A DNA stretch of 64,000 bases from Teratosphaeria epicoccoides (GCA_021401465.1 JADDMT010000022.1:248001-312000); one strand, 5' to 3'. Counted from the first letter of the stretch, positions 36,401 to 48,737 are shown. The notes: generated by a model not told the origin, from the sequence alone. Program-made: numbers and translations.

Positions 36401-38538
36401 GGTCTCTAGTATTAACGGGAGGGGGTACCTATCTTGCTTTGTAATCGCGTTAAGGGCGCGGTAATCGTAGCAGAACTAGAGCCCTCCTCCTAGCTTCTAG
36501 ACAAAAAGCACAGGAGCCGTAGCCTCTAAGTTAGTAGGCTGAATGAATCCCTTCCCTAACAGTTCGTCTAAGGACTTCCTTAAAACAAGTAGTTCCTCCT
36601 TCGACATGCTGTATAGGGGTCCCTATAGTAGAGCTAGTTAGGATCTGTCTAGTCCTTCGCGGAGTTCGATGCAGTAGTTAATGCTAGGGCAGTGTGGCGC
36701 TAATTTTTCCGCTTCTTAGTAGCAGAATAGCAGAGCTATGTGCTAAAGCTCTAGAGGTAGCGCCTTTCTTAACTTGTCTAGCGTCGGATATTCCTTTGCC
36801 TTTAAGGCCTCCGCGACATCCGCTGTCGTAGTCGCGTATACCTAGGTAAAGTTCCTGCGGTCCTCGTATTCTCGGTAGTTCTGTCCTTCGTCTATCTACC
36901 GTCCCGCTCTCCCATGCTAATACTGACGCCTTTCTAGCGCGGTCCGCACTTTATTGTGAGCCTTCTAGGGGTTCCCTAGTATCAGGGGGAAGGCTAGATC
37001 CTTTACTACATATGCGTACACTAGTTGCTAGAACCCCTTAATTTCTATCTAGAAGGCGACTACTCCTTCTACCGCGGAGTCTCGCATCGACGCTGTTATG
37101 CCCCTCGCTATGCGTGATTCTTTACTTATTAAGCTTAAGCTAAGACCTTTTACTAGGTCTCCGTTAATTGCAGCGTAGCATTAGTACCCCTTATCGATAA
37201 GAGCTGATGTCCTGGTATTATTTGCTAGGACTACATTAGTATAGATTAGGTTCCTATCCATGGATCCCTTAACTCTCTCCTATCCTTCTACTAATGTCTC
37301 TGTTACTCCTGCTTCCTAACTCTAAGCAGGAGTTAATCTTTTCCCAAGTTTTTCCTCCTAGGTTCCTCTGCTATTCCATTGTCCTCTAGCAATAGCAACA
37401 CTCTAGTCGTGTTAATCCGGGCTAGGGGTATAGCCGAGGCGTAGGGACACCCCTTAACTTAGTGTCTAGACGCTCTGTAGCAGTAGCACAGGTTATTCTT
37501 CTAGCGTTTCTCTCTCTCTGTAGCGTCTACCTATTTAGCGCGTCGTTTCCCCACGTTGTTTTGTCAGGGTCCTTTGCCGTCATATCGGTCTCCTGTAGTA
37601 CGAGTCGGTACTATAACTGTATCCCTATCCGCGTCTATTCGGGATCTAACCCTAGGGTTAGGTACCTACATAGCAGCTATAGGAATACCTTCGGAGTCCT
37701 TATTCTTTTCTCTTAACTACCTCCTATAGGCCGCCTTGAACTAGTCGGTTGCCTCGGAGTTTGTCATGACCCTTTCGACCTCCTCTGCAAATACGTAGTA
37801 GTCCCCCTTGTCTCTTACGTTCGCTATGTACATCCTAGCAGGATTCGAAAACGAATTCTTGAGGTATCTAATCTTCGCGTCATCTGTCTATTAGTCCCCT
37901 CCTGCTAATAGCAGGAGTTCGTCGAATTCTAGCTAGTACTCGTGCTATAGCTAGCCTGCTATGTGTCAGAGATTCGTGAGCTGTTCTAGAGCTCTCGCTA
38001 TCTCGTTACTATCCGCGAACATGGCCTCGAGTTACGTGAGGAAAGCTTCAGGGTCCTTCGCCCTGTCTAGGCCTCCTTTCTCCTAGAAATGGCGCATCCA
38101 GGCGCGCTAGCGAGTAGGGAGGGTGTCGTAGATTATGTTCTAGTAATAATCTACGCCTATTAGGGGTTTTATCCTAGAGCGCGCCCTAAGCGAACTCCTA
38201 ATATAGAGTAGGTAATCCCTAAATGATTTGGCTCTTCTGTCCTACGTTAGTAGCCTCTACTCTCGGGGTCCTGTTAGTTCTATGACAGAGTTCGCACGCG
38301 TTGCTACAGCTAGCGCGTCCGCGAGGGTCTTTAGTAGCTCCTCTAACAGGACGCCTAGGTTTTGTCGCTATCAGGACTCTGATTCATTTAGCGCGGCCCG
38401 CGTGGCTGTTAGCTTAGCCATAATTTGCTGTTACTAGGTATGCATTCCCTCGACGACATAGCGCATTTCTGCTAACGCTTCCTTGTTCGTGGATCCTTTA
38501 GACACTAGGGTTATTTAGCTAGGAGACAGCCTTTCTAT
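33453..38538 (-). pseudogene. Gypsy-C gag-pol, decayed
   Basis: The likely gag start is ATA at 38,538, one CpA-to-TpA change from ATG. The first surviving in-frame ATG is at 38,466. Gag contains a TRWRAWMRHF-like capsid segment (Trp restored from TAG). RT has AYIDNVIIYS preceded by LLREELDDY. Integrase shows H...H and a CxxC-like region near 34,770-34,900. A GPY/F-like region and a divergent chromodomain follow (near 33,690-33,790). Gag, RT and integrase lie in three different frames. One change could be a programmed gag-pol shift and the other an indel. Probable end: TAA at 33,453-33,455. Confidence 0.7.
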
Positions 38539-38559
38539 AGTGAAATTGATCGTACTTAA

Positions 38560-38726
38560 TGTCACGGGTAAACAGCGTATACATAGGGGTTCATGTAGTA
38601 TTTAACAAGTACGATAGGGAGAGAGGGACTATCTGCTAGTTGTCTGGTCTTTTATAGCCGGCCTTGTTAGGGGTCGCGTCGCATAGGCCCTAGCCTGTGC
38701 TAAGACTTAGGGCCTCGCCCTTCACA
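38560..38726 (-). repeat. Gypsy-C 5' LTR
   Basis: The LTR is 167 bp with TGTGAAGG...CGTGACA ends on the minus strand. It has a TATAAAAG box (38,649-38,656). ATCGTACTT, 41 nt downstream (38,607-38,615), is complementary to AAGTACGAT just inside the LTR (38,549-38,557). The outer edge is supported by the resumption of A4 sequence at 38,727; the inner edge by TG/CA ends and the primer site. Confidence 0.65.
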
Positions 38727-39164
38727 CTCGGCCTTATCCTCCCTGATCTCACGCTCCTTGAGAGCGCGACTATCCTCGACCTCCTAGTCAACTACGTCTA
38801 ACTGTTTCTAGAGACACATCTCCTTAGTATGCGCCTCTATCATCTTCTGCGAAGCCTCGGCTAGGACCGCCTTCGCACAATCGAGATCAGTAATTAGTCT
38901 TTTCTGCTAATCACCTAACTTCTTCTATTCGACCTCTGTTACCTTCGCGTCGTAACTCTAACAGTTGCTAAAGTGACATTACGAACATTTCCCCGAGGAA
39001 ATGTGTACCTGACAAACGAGCTTTAACTCTTGACACTAAGTACAGGACTTTATACTGTCCTAGCCCTAACGATAGATTCGATTCGCGCGGCGTTTGCGTT
39101 TCTGCGTTAAAGGGGCGTTAGTGTCTAGAATGACACAAGGTAGTAATATAGAAAGAGAAGACAT
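38727..39164 (-). pseudogene. A4 opposite-strand accessory ORF, 3'-truncated
   Basis: The 5' two-thirds of the zinc-cluster-like ORF from ATG at 39,164. Its 3' end was lost at the Gypsy-C junction. Confidence 0.6.
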
Positions 39165-39243
39165 CATAGCATAAAAGAAATGACAAGAGAAACCCCGTAC
39201 TAATAAGGTAGCTTAGGGACGAGCTAGGCTAAGAGGGGGATAG

Positions 39244-39734
39244 TGTCATGAGTGTAGTGTCATGAGTGTTAGGAGTACTATGAGTTATAGCATCATAAGT
39301 GTTCTGACTATGAGTCACAGGATCATGAGTGTCCTAAGTGCTATGAGTTATAGCATAGTTATAGGAGAAAGGATCTGTTACATGAGGACAGATCCCTAGA
39401 TCTATAGGGTTAGTCTACAGATCTATAGGCCTATAAGGAAGAAGGGATCTGTTATAAGAGGATAGACTCCCGGATCTGTAGGGTTAGTCTATAGATCTAT
39501 AGACATAGATCTATTAGGTCTGTCGATAGATCTAACAGAGCTGCTCTGTCTCTCTAGTATATAGGGATAGCTTTAGGACAGGTAGTTAGGAGCTTCGTGC
39601 TTAATCTTAATTTAATCCTCTCTTGCTTAGAGGAGAGTTAGTTACAAGGTCAACTGCTATTGTCGATATTCTTTATAGCTCTACGAGTCTAACACCTGAT
39701 CCCCTTCCTGCTATCGGCACCTACCCTTATAACA
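39244..39734 (+). repeat. A4 3' LTR
   Basis: The LTR is 491 bp with the duplicated 14-bp leader; CTAGT follows at 39,735-39,739. Confidence 0.9.
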
Positions 39735-40156
39735 CTAGTGCTATAGAGATTACGCCTTTAACGAGAGGTAACACTATTAAGCATAGAGGCTAAATATGTC
39801 GCTCTGACTAAGACAGTTAGGGAAGTTAACTAGGTCCTAAACATGCTCTATAAACTCTAGACATTTACTAAGTTCGCCCTATTAAACGTGACAGTATAGG
39901 TTGACAACAAGTCAGCTATATTATTAGTAATAGACTATACAAACTTAAAGAGGTCAAAACATGTTAATCTACGAGACTATTACTATAGACAACAATATGA
40001 CCTTAGTAGAATCGATGTTGTCTATGTTAACACCTTAGAGTAACTAGCTAGTACTCTAACTAAACTAAAGGGTAATGCTACTATTATCTAAAATAAACAA
40101 CATATAAAGACTAATCTTATATTTTAAAACTAGAAGCCTACTACCTTAGGCATTAC
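39735..40156 (+). pseudogene. Ty1/copia RNase H end, decayed
   Basis: This continues the copia pol from 28,432 in frame: an EAKYVALTK segment, then QVDNKSAILL with SKHVNLRDYY, the usual end of copia RNase H, with TAG codons at Gln/Trp. The frame ends near 40,125. Confidence 0.7.
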
Positions 40157-40285
40157 TGTTAGTCATTAATGACTATTTTCTTGTTTCATGTGTTACTTTT
40201 ACTAATGTATAACGAAAACTATGAAGGAGATAGCAGACATAGCTGCTCTTTATCCTAGAAGACTAGTAGCCTAAGAGAGGCAATG
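40157..40285 (+). repeat. putative copia 3' LTR, left part
   Basis: The segment starts TGTTAG, 30 bp after the pol end, and would end at TTAACA (48,737) once B2 is removed, giving about 160 bp. No second LTR is in the window and the polypurine tract is not obvious, so the call is tentative. Confidence 0.35.
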
Positions 40286-40645
40286 TGATATAGATGTATA
40301 TGCTATATAATATAGAAATATCTCGTAGTGTGACAGAGTAATCCGACCTTTTAGTAGGTATAAAACAGCGCTACTTTCTGCTTATTGCAGAGGTAGCGCT
40401 AAGGGTGCTTATAACCCCTAACGCTCCTTAATTAGGGAAAGCATGTCTAAGCCTAACCCTGTAGGGGTACCGTAGGGTCAGCGACGTAGGGGCGTCCTAT
40501 GTTAACAACTAATCCTACTTAGACGACATACAAGCTAACGTATGTACGAAGGACCCCCTTGCTATATGTAGTAGAGTTACTACATGCTAAGGGCAGGCAT
40601 TAGAACCTATGCGGTTCTAATAGCCCCCTAGTATTAACCGTATCA
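40286..40645 (-). repeat. B2 3' LTR
   Basis: The LTR is 360 bp. It keeps the ancestral TGATATAG start that is mutated in the other Gypsy-B LTRs. Confidence 0.9.
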
Positions 40646-41280
40646 CTGCCCCTCCTCCTATGAGGATGTCCCTAGCCTTACTAAGTAATACACGCGGAAC
40701 GTATAGGGTACGGGATGTAGCACGCTTACACTACGCAAGAGTAAATAGGTAGATAGCCTACGTAACATGTGTTATGCGTATACCTTAACACCTTCATAGC
40801 GAGTATAGGGCGGAGGCTACTAACTTAGGCGGGTTTTAATCTATTACATGTTAGTTAGCTTTGTAACACCTTCGCTTTACATGCAGATCGAGATATTAGG
40901 AGACTACAAGCATATACTTCAGTTAATCCTTGAAATTATGGGGCAAGCATGCGCGCTAGCCTTACTAAGTAGCTTAGCTGTCCCTATTTAGTCGTGACTA
41001 TAGAGAACGTGTCGCAGAACCTTAGGGTAGTAGGAAGGTACGTAGACGCTCTGCGCGTACTACTCGAAATAGCAGGAGCGCGCTCCTAGCGCGAGTCTTG
41101 CCACATTTTCATGCTAGTAGGCTAGCACGAGTGTAGTTAGCGTACATGCGTAATAGCCGCGTTATCTGTTCTTGCATTATCAGGTCCCCTTGTAAGTTAA
41201 CTAAAGGCAGGTACTCTGCGCATGTAGTTCGAGTTACTAGCTTAACAGTTGCGATAGGTAACAGGGGGGCTGTCAGAGGG

Positions 41281-41288
41281 TATAAAAA
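41281..41288 (+). promoter_or_regulatory. TATA box of the B2 accessory ORF
   Basis: TATAAAAA lies 172 bp upstream of the ATG, in the same context as in B1. Confidence 0.5.
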
Positions 41289-41452
41289 CCTTGTTGCTTC
41301 CTAAACTTTCCTGTTCTAAGACACTAACATTAACCTCTGCTCCTACTTCGCTTAGCTTGCGCCTTACTATGTCTGCAAGTCTAAACTAGAGCTTCTTCTT
41401 CTTCAATCAATTAATTAAGATCAACTAACTCATCTTAGCTATAATAGCTTAT

Positions 41453-42940
41453 ATGCTACAGACTAAGTTTGACGCTACTCGCTCTGCCTACAATTGTCGC
41501 TTGTGTTAACGATGCCTTAATAACCTTAGTAGCTAAGCTGCACACATTTCTCCTCCGCGTGTTAGTAAGGCGTCCCCTACCCGCGAGGTATATGTAACTT
41601 GTACTAACCGAAGCGTAGCTAAGATCTACGTTAGCAGATTTAATGAGGGTAGTGTCTACTACAATTATGTCAACTGTAATAGCAAGCATCAAAAATGCCA
41701 AGACCTCCCTAAAGAGGTATATAGCGAGTACAACTAGCTCTGCCGTAACATCGATAACTTCTAGAGTACGCGTGCTAAGGGGATTGCTAAAGGCACTCTA
41801 ACTATAAACAGGCTATAGGCTAAGTACTACAAGGTACTTACCTACCTGCTCGGCGCCCTCTCGTGCTTTACTATGACTACTAACTGTTCTTACAGCAGTG
41901 TTCGCTTCGACTCTCTGCTAACAGGCAAAAACGTTTGTCTAGGTCTAATCGTAGACTTAGTCTAGAAGATCTTAAAGGTGCTAACCGTTAGGGTTAAGAC
42001 CTTCGCTATAGTACGCATATAGTGTAGGTACCCTCTAAGTATAAATGCTAACTTTCTCCGCTAGGCTAACGTTAGCGTCGAGAAATATCCGACTAGCCGT
42101 TAGCGTTAGCAACTCGGGGCCCTTGCCTCTATTAACGATGACTTTAAGACTCAGATGATCCGCAAGAAGGTTATCAAGTAATTCACCGCTCCTGCTACTA
42201 AGGCTACGCCCTAGCGCCGTACCGAGAGATAGCCTGCCTCTAAGCCAGTCCTGAGGACTAAGCCGTAAGTTACTTACTTGAATCCTGTCGCGTGCGTACA
42301 GCTAACACATTATAGCGCCGCCGCCTACGCCGCCTCGACGCTACTATCTAAGAAGAAGAAGAAGGCTAGGGCTAAAATTAAGGTTAGCGACGAGGAAGCC
42401 GAACCTTCCCTGCTTGCGACCCGTACTACGTCTGTCAAGACGCTAAGGCACAAGCCTCTAGGCTAGATCTTTAAGGATGAGGAGGATGACAACGTCTAGG
42501 ATACCTTCGGTCCTAACATGATCCCTTCGCGCTATAGTGTTACCGCACTAGTTGCGCCTAAGAGGGACACTAAGTCTAATGATGTAGTCGACACTCGTGT
42601 CAAGAAGCGTAAGATGATCTCGAGGGCTAAGCGCGACAGCCGCAAGCGCGCTCGAGTCTCTTCGCCTTCTGATGCTAAGGATGAGGTAGTCGTCGTAACT
42701 AGGCGTAGTGAGGATGTCGCTAGTTCTCTAGCTACTATAGGCTCTAAAGACAAGCTCCCTCGCAACCTACTAAAGAAGAAGATGTTAGCCTCTCTTCGTG
42801 GCGTTACTACCCCTATTACTCATAGTTGCTTTAGGGTGTTTAGTAGACCCCGTGTAGGTAGGCAGTCCCTAGCGGACTATAATAAGAGAGACTCTTCTGC
42901 TTCAGGTTTAGTTAGGAAGCCCCTAACTAGTAGTCGCTAA
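41453..42940 (+). pseudogene. B2 opposite-strand accessory ORF, decayed, unknown function
   Basis: The ORF has 495 codons from an intact ATG to TAA, the same length as in B1 (1,488 nt). The last 140 codons are uninterrupted. That part holds the basic tract VKKRK...KRAR and a Ser/Arg-rich tail. A second basic tract (KKKKKARAK) lies about 80 codons earlier. The N-terminal part has CRLC and CNSKHQKC cysteines. Interruptions upstream are TAG/TAA at probable Gln/Trp. Comparison with B1 shows mainly C/T and G/A differences. Not recognised. A nuclear or nucleic-acid-binding role is a guess from the basic tracts. Confidence 0.6.
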
Positions 42941-43080
42941 GCATTAGCTACGAAGCTAATCTGAGCATGTCTCTTGTTCTCCTTAGGTTTATTCTAGGTG
43001 TACCTTTAGGCATTAATGATATATAAGTAGGGCGTTTGCTTCTTGTTGTTACTCCGCGCGTTATGCGCTATATATACGTG

Positions 43081-46000
43081 TTAAGAATTCTGCTCCAAAG
43101 CCCTTATCTTCCTATGAATCAACCTTCTTAAGCCCTGCTTACGCCTCCTCTACTCTTCGAATTCACGAATAGCTTCTAGAGTGTTCTTGTAGTCTTCGGC
43201 TAGAACCTATTATGTGTACTTAGGTAGGTATCCTTTCTACTTTACTAGATAGTACGTTACGCCCTTACGCTACATACTATCCTTAATACCCTTGACTTCC
43301 TACTCTTCGTTCTCTTCTGCTACTAGCATTAGGTCCGCAGGCTCTTCGCCCTTACGCTATACCTATAGTTCGAGTAGAGATACGTAGAAGACATCATGCA
43401 CATAATACGACGATAGTAACGATAGCTAGTACGCCTGCGAGCCTATTATGTCGCGTATCTAGAAGGGTCCGACGAACCTTGGCGTCATCTTCTTGCTTAG
43501 AAGTTTCAGCTTAAGATTCTTCGTCGACAGTAACACCTTCGTACTAACTGCATACTACATCGGTTTAGTACAGGCGTTATTATGTTTAATCTAGGATTCT
43601 GAGGCCTTTTTCTAGTGTTCTATTAGCACCGAATGTACCTTGCGTATACGCCGCGCTAATTCCGTAGCGGCTAGCACCCTCTCCTCAGAAGACTCGTCCT
43701 AAGGCGGTTCTAGGTGTATTTCTAGATTAAAGCCATAAAGAATCTAAAATGGCGACATGCGCATAGTAGCATGTACACTGTTATTAACTGCAAATTCCGC
43801 CATAGGAATTACGTCGGCCTAGGCATCCTAGTTCTTAGCGTAGTAGTACTAAAGGTACTACTTAAGAGTCTAGTTCATACGTTTAGTCTGACTATTAGTC
43901 TGTAGATAGAATGCTATACTTAGGCAGTACTTAATACGCGCCTTAAACACAAATTCTTGCTAGTATTTACTAGTAAAGACAGAACCTTGATCTAATAGGA
44001 TACTTCGGGGGACACTAAAGCGCTATATGACTTTGTCACGAAGTAGTCGCGCAAGCTTGCTACTTGTGTACTTTTTCGTACATAGGATAAAGACATTTAT
44101 CTTCGAGTATTAGTCAACTACTATAAGGACAGCATTAACTACATTGCCTTTCTACTTTGCTAGCGGCAAATTAGTGATAAAATCTATGGCCAAGTCTTGC
44201 TATAGTCTCTCTAGTAGTAGGAGCGCCTAAGCATTGCCATAGGGGCAATAGCGCCAAGATTTGCTAACCTGGCACGTCTAGCAGGATTTGACATAGTCAG
44301 AGACATCCTGTTCTAGCGTAGGCTACTAGTATTTACGTCTAAGAAGTACGTTTGTCTTCTCTGCGCCAAAATGGCCCGCGAGTTCATTGTCATGATGAAT
44401 ACAGAGGAGCTGCGAATAGAGTACATAGTTAGCAGGTACGTAAAGCCTATTATTAAAGTACTACAAGTCGCCTGACTTAGTCTAGTACTTCGGACCGCCT
44501 ATAGTGTCCTAGAGGGCTATACCCTCATTAATTAACTCCGGTTCTCGCTCTTGTAACTGCTAAATAAGTCTCGAGACTTCTTTAAAGGGTTCTTTAGACA
44601 TTACATGCTTACTACATGTAAGCTAGTTAACTACCGCATAGATCGAGCTAGACATAGTCGCTATAACTGCTAGATAGGAGGATTCGTCACTAGCGGAGGC
44701 TGTGAGGCCCTATTAGACCTGTAGTCGACCTACAAGAGGAGCTAATGACAGATTGCTGCCCTAAACTACAAGCTTCGTTTATAGCGTAAGGAGAAGCTGT
44801 TAGTTACCCTCCTCCCTAGTGTCATAGTCTAGTTGTGATAGGGAAGGTGTGCCGACCTTTTACTACTACCCTACATGGCTAAAAGGCTTAGTAATTAGTC
44901 CTGTAACAGGGCTGATTATAGTCAGCTACATATGTACACATACTGCAACCCAAGAAATATCCGCGAGGTCACGTGACGCCAAGCCTGCGGCTAGCACCTA
45001 TACGTCTGGCATCTCAGATATCCGCGAGGTCACGTGACGCCAAGCCTGCGGCTAGCGCCCGTACGTCTGGCATATCAAGTTGTCACAAAGGACTGTTAGC
45101 TAGATTCGTCTTTCTAGAACGATGCTAGATAACGAAGTTAAAGCTAGTAAGGAAAGTCGCCTACCTTACTTGCTAACTACTTAGCTGCTTCATGCCCATG
45201 AAGCCGTAAAGGTTGTTATAGTTAGTAAGCACCTTAATAGGGTACGCTACGCCTTCGAGGTAGTGTTAGTACTCCTTGAAGCTATTAACAATAGCTAAAA
45301 GCTCTTAGTCGTAAGTCTTATAGTTAAGCTTAGCGCCCTGCATCTTCCGCGACTAGAAGGTAATCAGGTACTATTACGTACTACCTTCGTGCGACTAGAG
45401 CTGCGATATAATTGCAGCTATTACGAATTTTGAAGTATTAGTCTCTATCCAGATCTTCGTAGCAGGGTCAAAGTGCTAAAGTATAGGCGTAGTTTAAAAA
45501 GCTGCTTTAAGTTTAGAGAAAGCCTTGCTCTAAGCCTCCTCCTAAGGCACTCTCCCTAGCTTCTTTCCTCGAATCGCGCCCTTTGCGAGGGCCGTGAGGG
45601 GGGCCACGATCTTCAAGTAGGATCGTATGAATCTGCGATAGAAGTTAGTAAATCCTAGGAACACCTACACTTCTTAGAGAGTAGTCGGCCGCAGCTACTC
45701 CGCGATTACAGATACCCTTTAGTCATCTATGATGACTCCTTTAGTAGAGACAATGTATCTAAGAAACTTAATCCTATCTGTTAGGAATAAGCACTTCTTT
45801 AGGTTCGCGTATAGAGCAAACTTACGGAGCTATTTAAGCACTATCCTTAGATGCTAAATATGCTCCTCCTTCAAGTTAGAGTAGACTAGTATATCGTCTA
45901 AATATACTACGTAGCAGGTGTTAACGAGGCCGGCTAGGGCCTAGTTAATATACGCTTAGAACGTTGCTAGTATGTTAGTTAAGCTAAATGGCATTACTAT

Positions 46001-48292
46001 ATACTCGAAGTGTCTATACTACGTTTAGAATGTAGTCTTCTACTTGTCGCCCTTTTAGATCGGTATCTAGTAGTAGGCATCCTTCAAGTCGATAGACAAG
46101 AAGATAGCGGCGTAACTAAGGCGGTCAAGCGTCTCGCTAATAAGTAGTAGGGGGTAGCGGTTCTTCTAGGTTACTACGTTAAGGCCTCTATAGTTAACGT
46201 ATAGGCGGAGCATGTTATCCTTCTTCAGGACGAACATAACTAACGCTCTAGCCTCGCTGTCGCTTCGTCGGATCTACGCGTTCCTTTGCGCCTTGTAGAG
46301 GTAGTCTCGAAGTGTTTCGAGCTACGATTCTGACATAGGGTACAGAGGTTAATACGAATGATTATAACCCTCCTTAAGGTTAATCGCATGTTCCGCGTCT
46401 AGGGCCTAGGCGTAGGCCGTAGCCTCTATGTCGAAAATATCAGCGTATTCCTCTAACTTAGGCAGAAGGGTAACGTCTTCCTTGACGTTCTATATGTAGA
46501 CTACATACAAGCATTAGACCTTCTTCATGTCCTTGTAGAAGCTATGTGTGTCACGTATCCGCACTATAGGAACTTCGCCTATAGAGCCGTAGAACTAGTT
46601 GTTAGTAGCTCTATTAACAACAACTCCCTACTTGTAGCGCTAAGGGCGGCCGAGTAGGAGCTCCTTATTAGGAACGTCTTTAGTGTAGAAGACTTCGTTA
46701 GTCTTACGTACTTCTCCTAAGGAGTCCGCGAGTTAGAGGCGTACGTTATACGCGCCTTAAGCTACTACGCCTTCGCCCTAAAAGGACTTCATGGTAGGTA
46801 GCAGGGCTCCTAGGATCGGCTCTAAACCGAGCTGTACGATTACTCTCTAGGGTATCACGTTAACCTCCGCAAGGTCGTCTAACATATAGTCTACTAGCTT
46901 AAGCGAGCTATTAACTCGGACTATACTAGATAGGCGCTAGGCAGGCCACGAGTCTACACTATTAGTAACAGACAGCTTAGATACCCATAGTAGCTATTCG
47001 GTTGTCTTAGGCTTGTCCTTCCTTCGCCTCCCCTCTAGGGAGGTTTCAGACACCTTGCTTACCTTCTTCCTATTACTTCGTTTAGGATAGCGAGCCGCCT
47101 AGTAGTCCCTCGCTCTACAGATGTAGCAGCTACTCGGAGGCTTCTTGCTACTGTCTTTTAGCTTAGAGGGCTTGCTCCTCCGGAATGAACTACCGTGTTA
47201 GACGTGACCCCTAGGGCGCTTGTAATAGCGGCCCTTTAGTAGGTCCTTAGGGCTTAGACGCTTATTGTCCTTACTGCCTGATTTTCTATTTCGCTTCAAG
47301 GTAATCTCTATACATGTCGTAAGGGACACGAGGTCTTGCCGAGTTGTCAGAAGCTTATGAAAAGTCATGATTGTGTTCTGAAGATTGTCATCAAGTTTGA
47401 CAAGCAAGTGCCGCACGCGTTACGTCTTAGTATAGGGTAGCATCTGTCCCTCGAGCGTAGCAAGGTAGGTAGCGAAGCTAGAGGTTATTTGTCCCTTCTC
47501 CTGCTTAGCCTTCTCGTACTTAACAGACATAGTAAGGGCGCGATTCCCTGGATCCTTGACCTAGTCGACATAGAACTAGCAAAAGTCTGCCTACATATAC
47601 GTTCTATTATAGACCTGCATAAGGTCATACTACTTATGCTAATTGTTACAAGGTTCCTTATCCTCTTCGAGCTACATTACACTAAAGGCGACTCGTTTGC
47701 CCTCTGTAGAATATCCGCGTAGGTTAAGCATAAAAACTGCCTTACATGCCTACAAGAAATTTCGAGCCTCCTTCAAGGTGTCTCCCTTAAACGGCTTTAG
47801 GTTACGTGCGTTACGACTACCTCCTAGTTAGCCTACTATGGCCCCAAATTCAGGCACTAGGTTCGCAGGCACACGCGGAGAGTCTGCGCCTCCTAGTAAG
47901 TTGTCTTCGCGGGTCCCTAGCGTGAAATCTCGCTAGATTTCTTCGTCTGCTAGTTTATTAGTACCGCTTATAGCGACGTCTTTGTTGTCCTCGCCGTTGT
48001 CGCTACTAGAAGCGGTGCGGCTCTAGCTCTAGTTCGCAAGGCAGTTTGCAACCTAATCGACAATTATAGCTACAAGGGCTAGGTTAATAGTCAGGGTTAG
48101 CTGCGGTCCCTATGTAGGGGGTCTATTGCCTTGTCTGCCGCGTAATTAGCCTCTAGCGGAACTGTCGCTCGATGTAGTGTCACTCGCAGGGGGTACTTCT
48201 ACAGGCTAGTTACTTAGGCTAGCTTCGCCATTACGGGCGCTTAGGATAGCGCTTACTACGTGTTAGTTGCGAGTTCGTAGTACTCTAGACAT
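43081..48292 (-). pseudogene. B2 gag-pol polyprotein, decayed, interrupted by LTR-D
   Basis: The frame starts at ATG (48,292) and ends at TAA (43,081-43,083). Removing the 247-bp insert (LTR-D plus one target duplication) leaves 4,965 nt, as in B1. Domains are the same as in B1: zinc knuckle, LDDLAEVN protease-like segment, RT (YLDDILVYS), integrase and chromodomain. Stop codons at Gln/Trp positions are widespread. Confidence 0.85.
44836..45077. repeat. solo LTR-D, copy 2
   Basis: These 242 bp have TGATAGG...CATATCA ends and target duplication AGTTG (44,831-44,835; 45,078-45,082). Two tandem units each carry GGTCACGTGACG. This copy is less mutated than the one at 25,920. Confidence 0.85.
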
Positions 48293-48341
48293 ATCGTAGT
48301 ATTCTCTGCTAGACTGTAAAGTAGGGGGGAGAAAGCAGAAC

Positions 48342-48701
48342 TAATATAGATGTATATACTATATGATATAGAAATATCTCGTAGTATGACAGAGTAATCC
48401 GACCTTTTAGTAGGTACAAGATAGCGCTGCTTTCTGCTTATCGTAGAGGTAGCGCTAAGGGTACTTATAACCCCTGACGCTCCTTAATTAGGGAAAGCAT
48501 GTCTAAGCCTAACCCCGCAGGGGTACTGTAGGGTTAGCGACGTAGGGGCGTCCTATGTTAACAACTAATCCTACTTAGACGACATACAAGCTAACGTATG
48601 TACGAAGGACCCCCTTGCTATATGTAGTAGGGTTACTACATGCTAAGGGCAGGCATTAGAACCTATGCGGTTCTAATAGCCCCCTAGTATCAACCGTATC
48701 A
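48342..48701 (-). repeat. B2 5' LTR
   Basis: The LTR is 360 bp. The bases just inside it (AGAAAGCAG on plus, 48,330-48,338) complement the LTR nonamer, as in B1. Confidence 0.9.
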
Positions 48702-48706
48702 CAATG

Positions 48707-48737
48707 CCTCTACTAATAGAGACCCGAAATGTTAACA
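48707..48737 (+). repeat. putative copia 3' LTR, right part
   Basis: 31 bp ending in GTTAACA. It joins 40,285 once B2 and its duplication are removed. Confidence 0.3.

Larger units (their letters stand above)
32920..38726 (-). mobile_element. Gypsy-C, 3'-truncated Ty3/gypsy element
   Basis: This is a third gypsy family, coding strand minus, with one LTR only (38,560-38,726, its 5' LTR). The 3' LTR expected at the left end is missing. The left junction (32,919/32,920) and the loss of 1.5 kb of A4 point to a deletion that removed the Gypsy-C 3' end together with adjacent A4 sequence. Codons are TAG-rich as in the other families, and the left 500 bp are GC-rich. Confidence 0.75.
28433..39734 (+). 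mobile_element. Gypsy-A copy A4 with a nested, truncated Gypsy-C
   Basis: The LTRs (28,433-28,909 and 39,244-39,734) are flanked by the target duplication CTAGT on both sides, so the outer limits are those of one insertion into copia. Internally, gag and pol are intact in layout to 32,919. A5-equivalent sequence 53,313-54,823 (about 1.5 kb of integrase and chromodomain) is then missing and replaced by Gypsy-C (32,920-38,726). Confidence 0.85.
40286..48701 (-). mobile_element. Gypsy-B copy B2, full-length, with nested solo LTR-D
   Basis: The LTRs are 360 bp (40,286-40,645 and 48,342-48,701) with TGATA...TATCA ends and a perfect target duplication CAATG (40,281-40,285; 48,702-48,706). It has the same layout as B1. 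A 242-bp LTR-D with its own duplication sits in pol. After removing that insert, the gag-pol frame is 4,965 nt, exactly as in B1. Confidence 0.92.
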
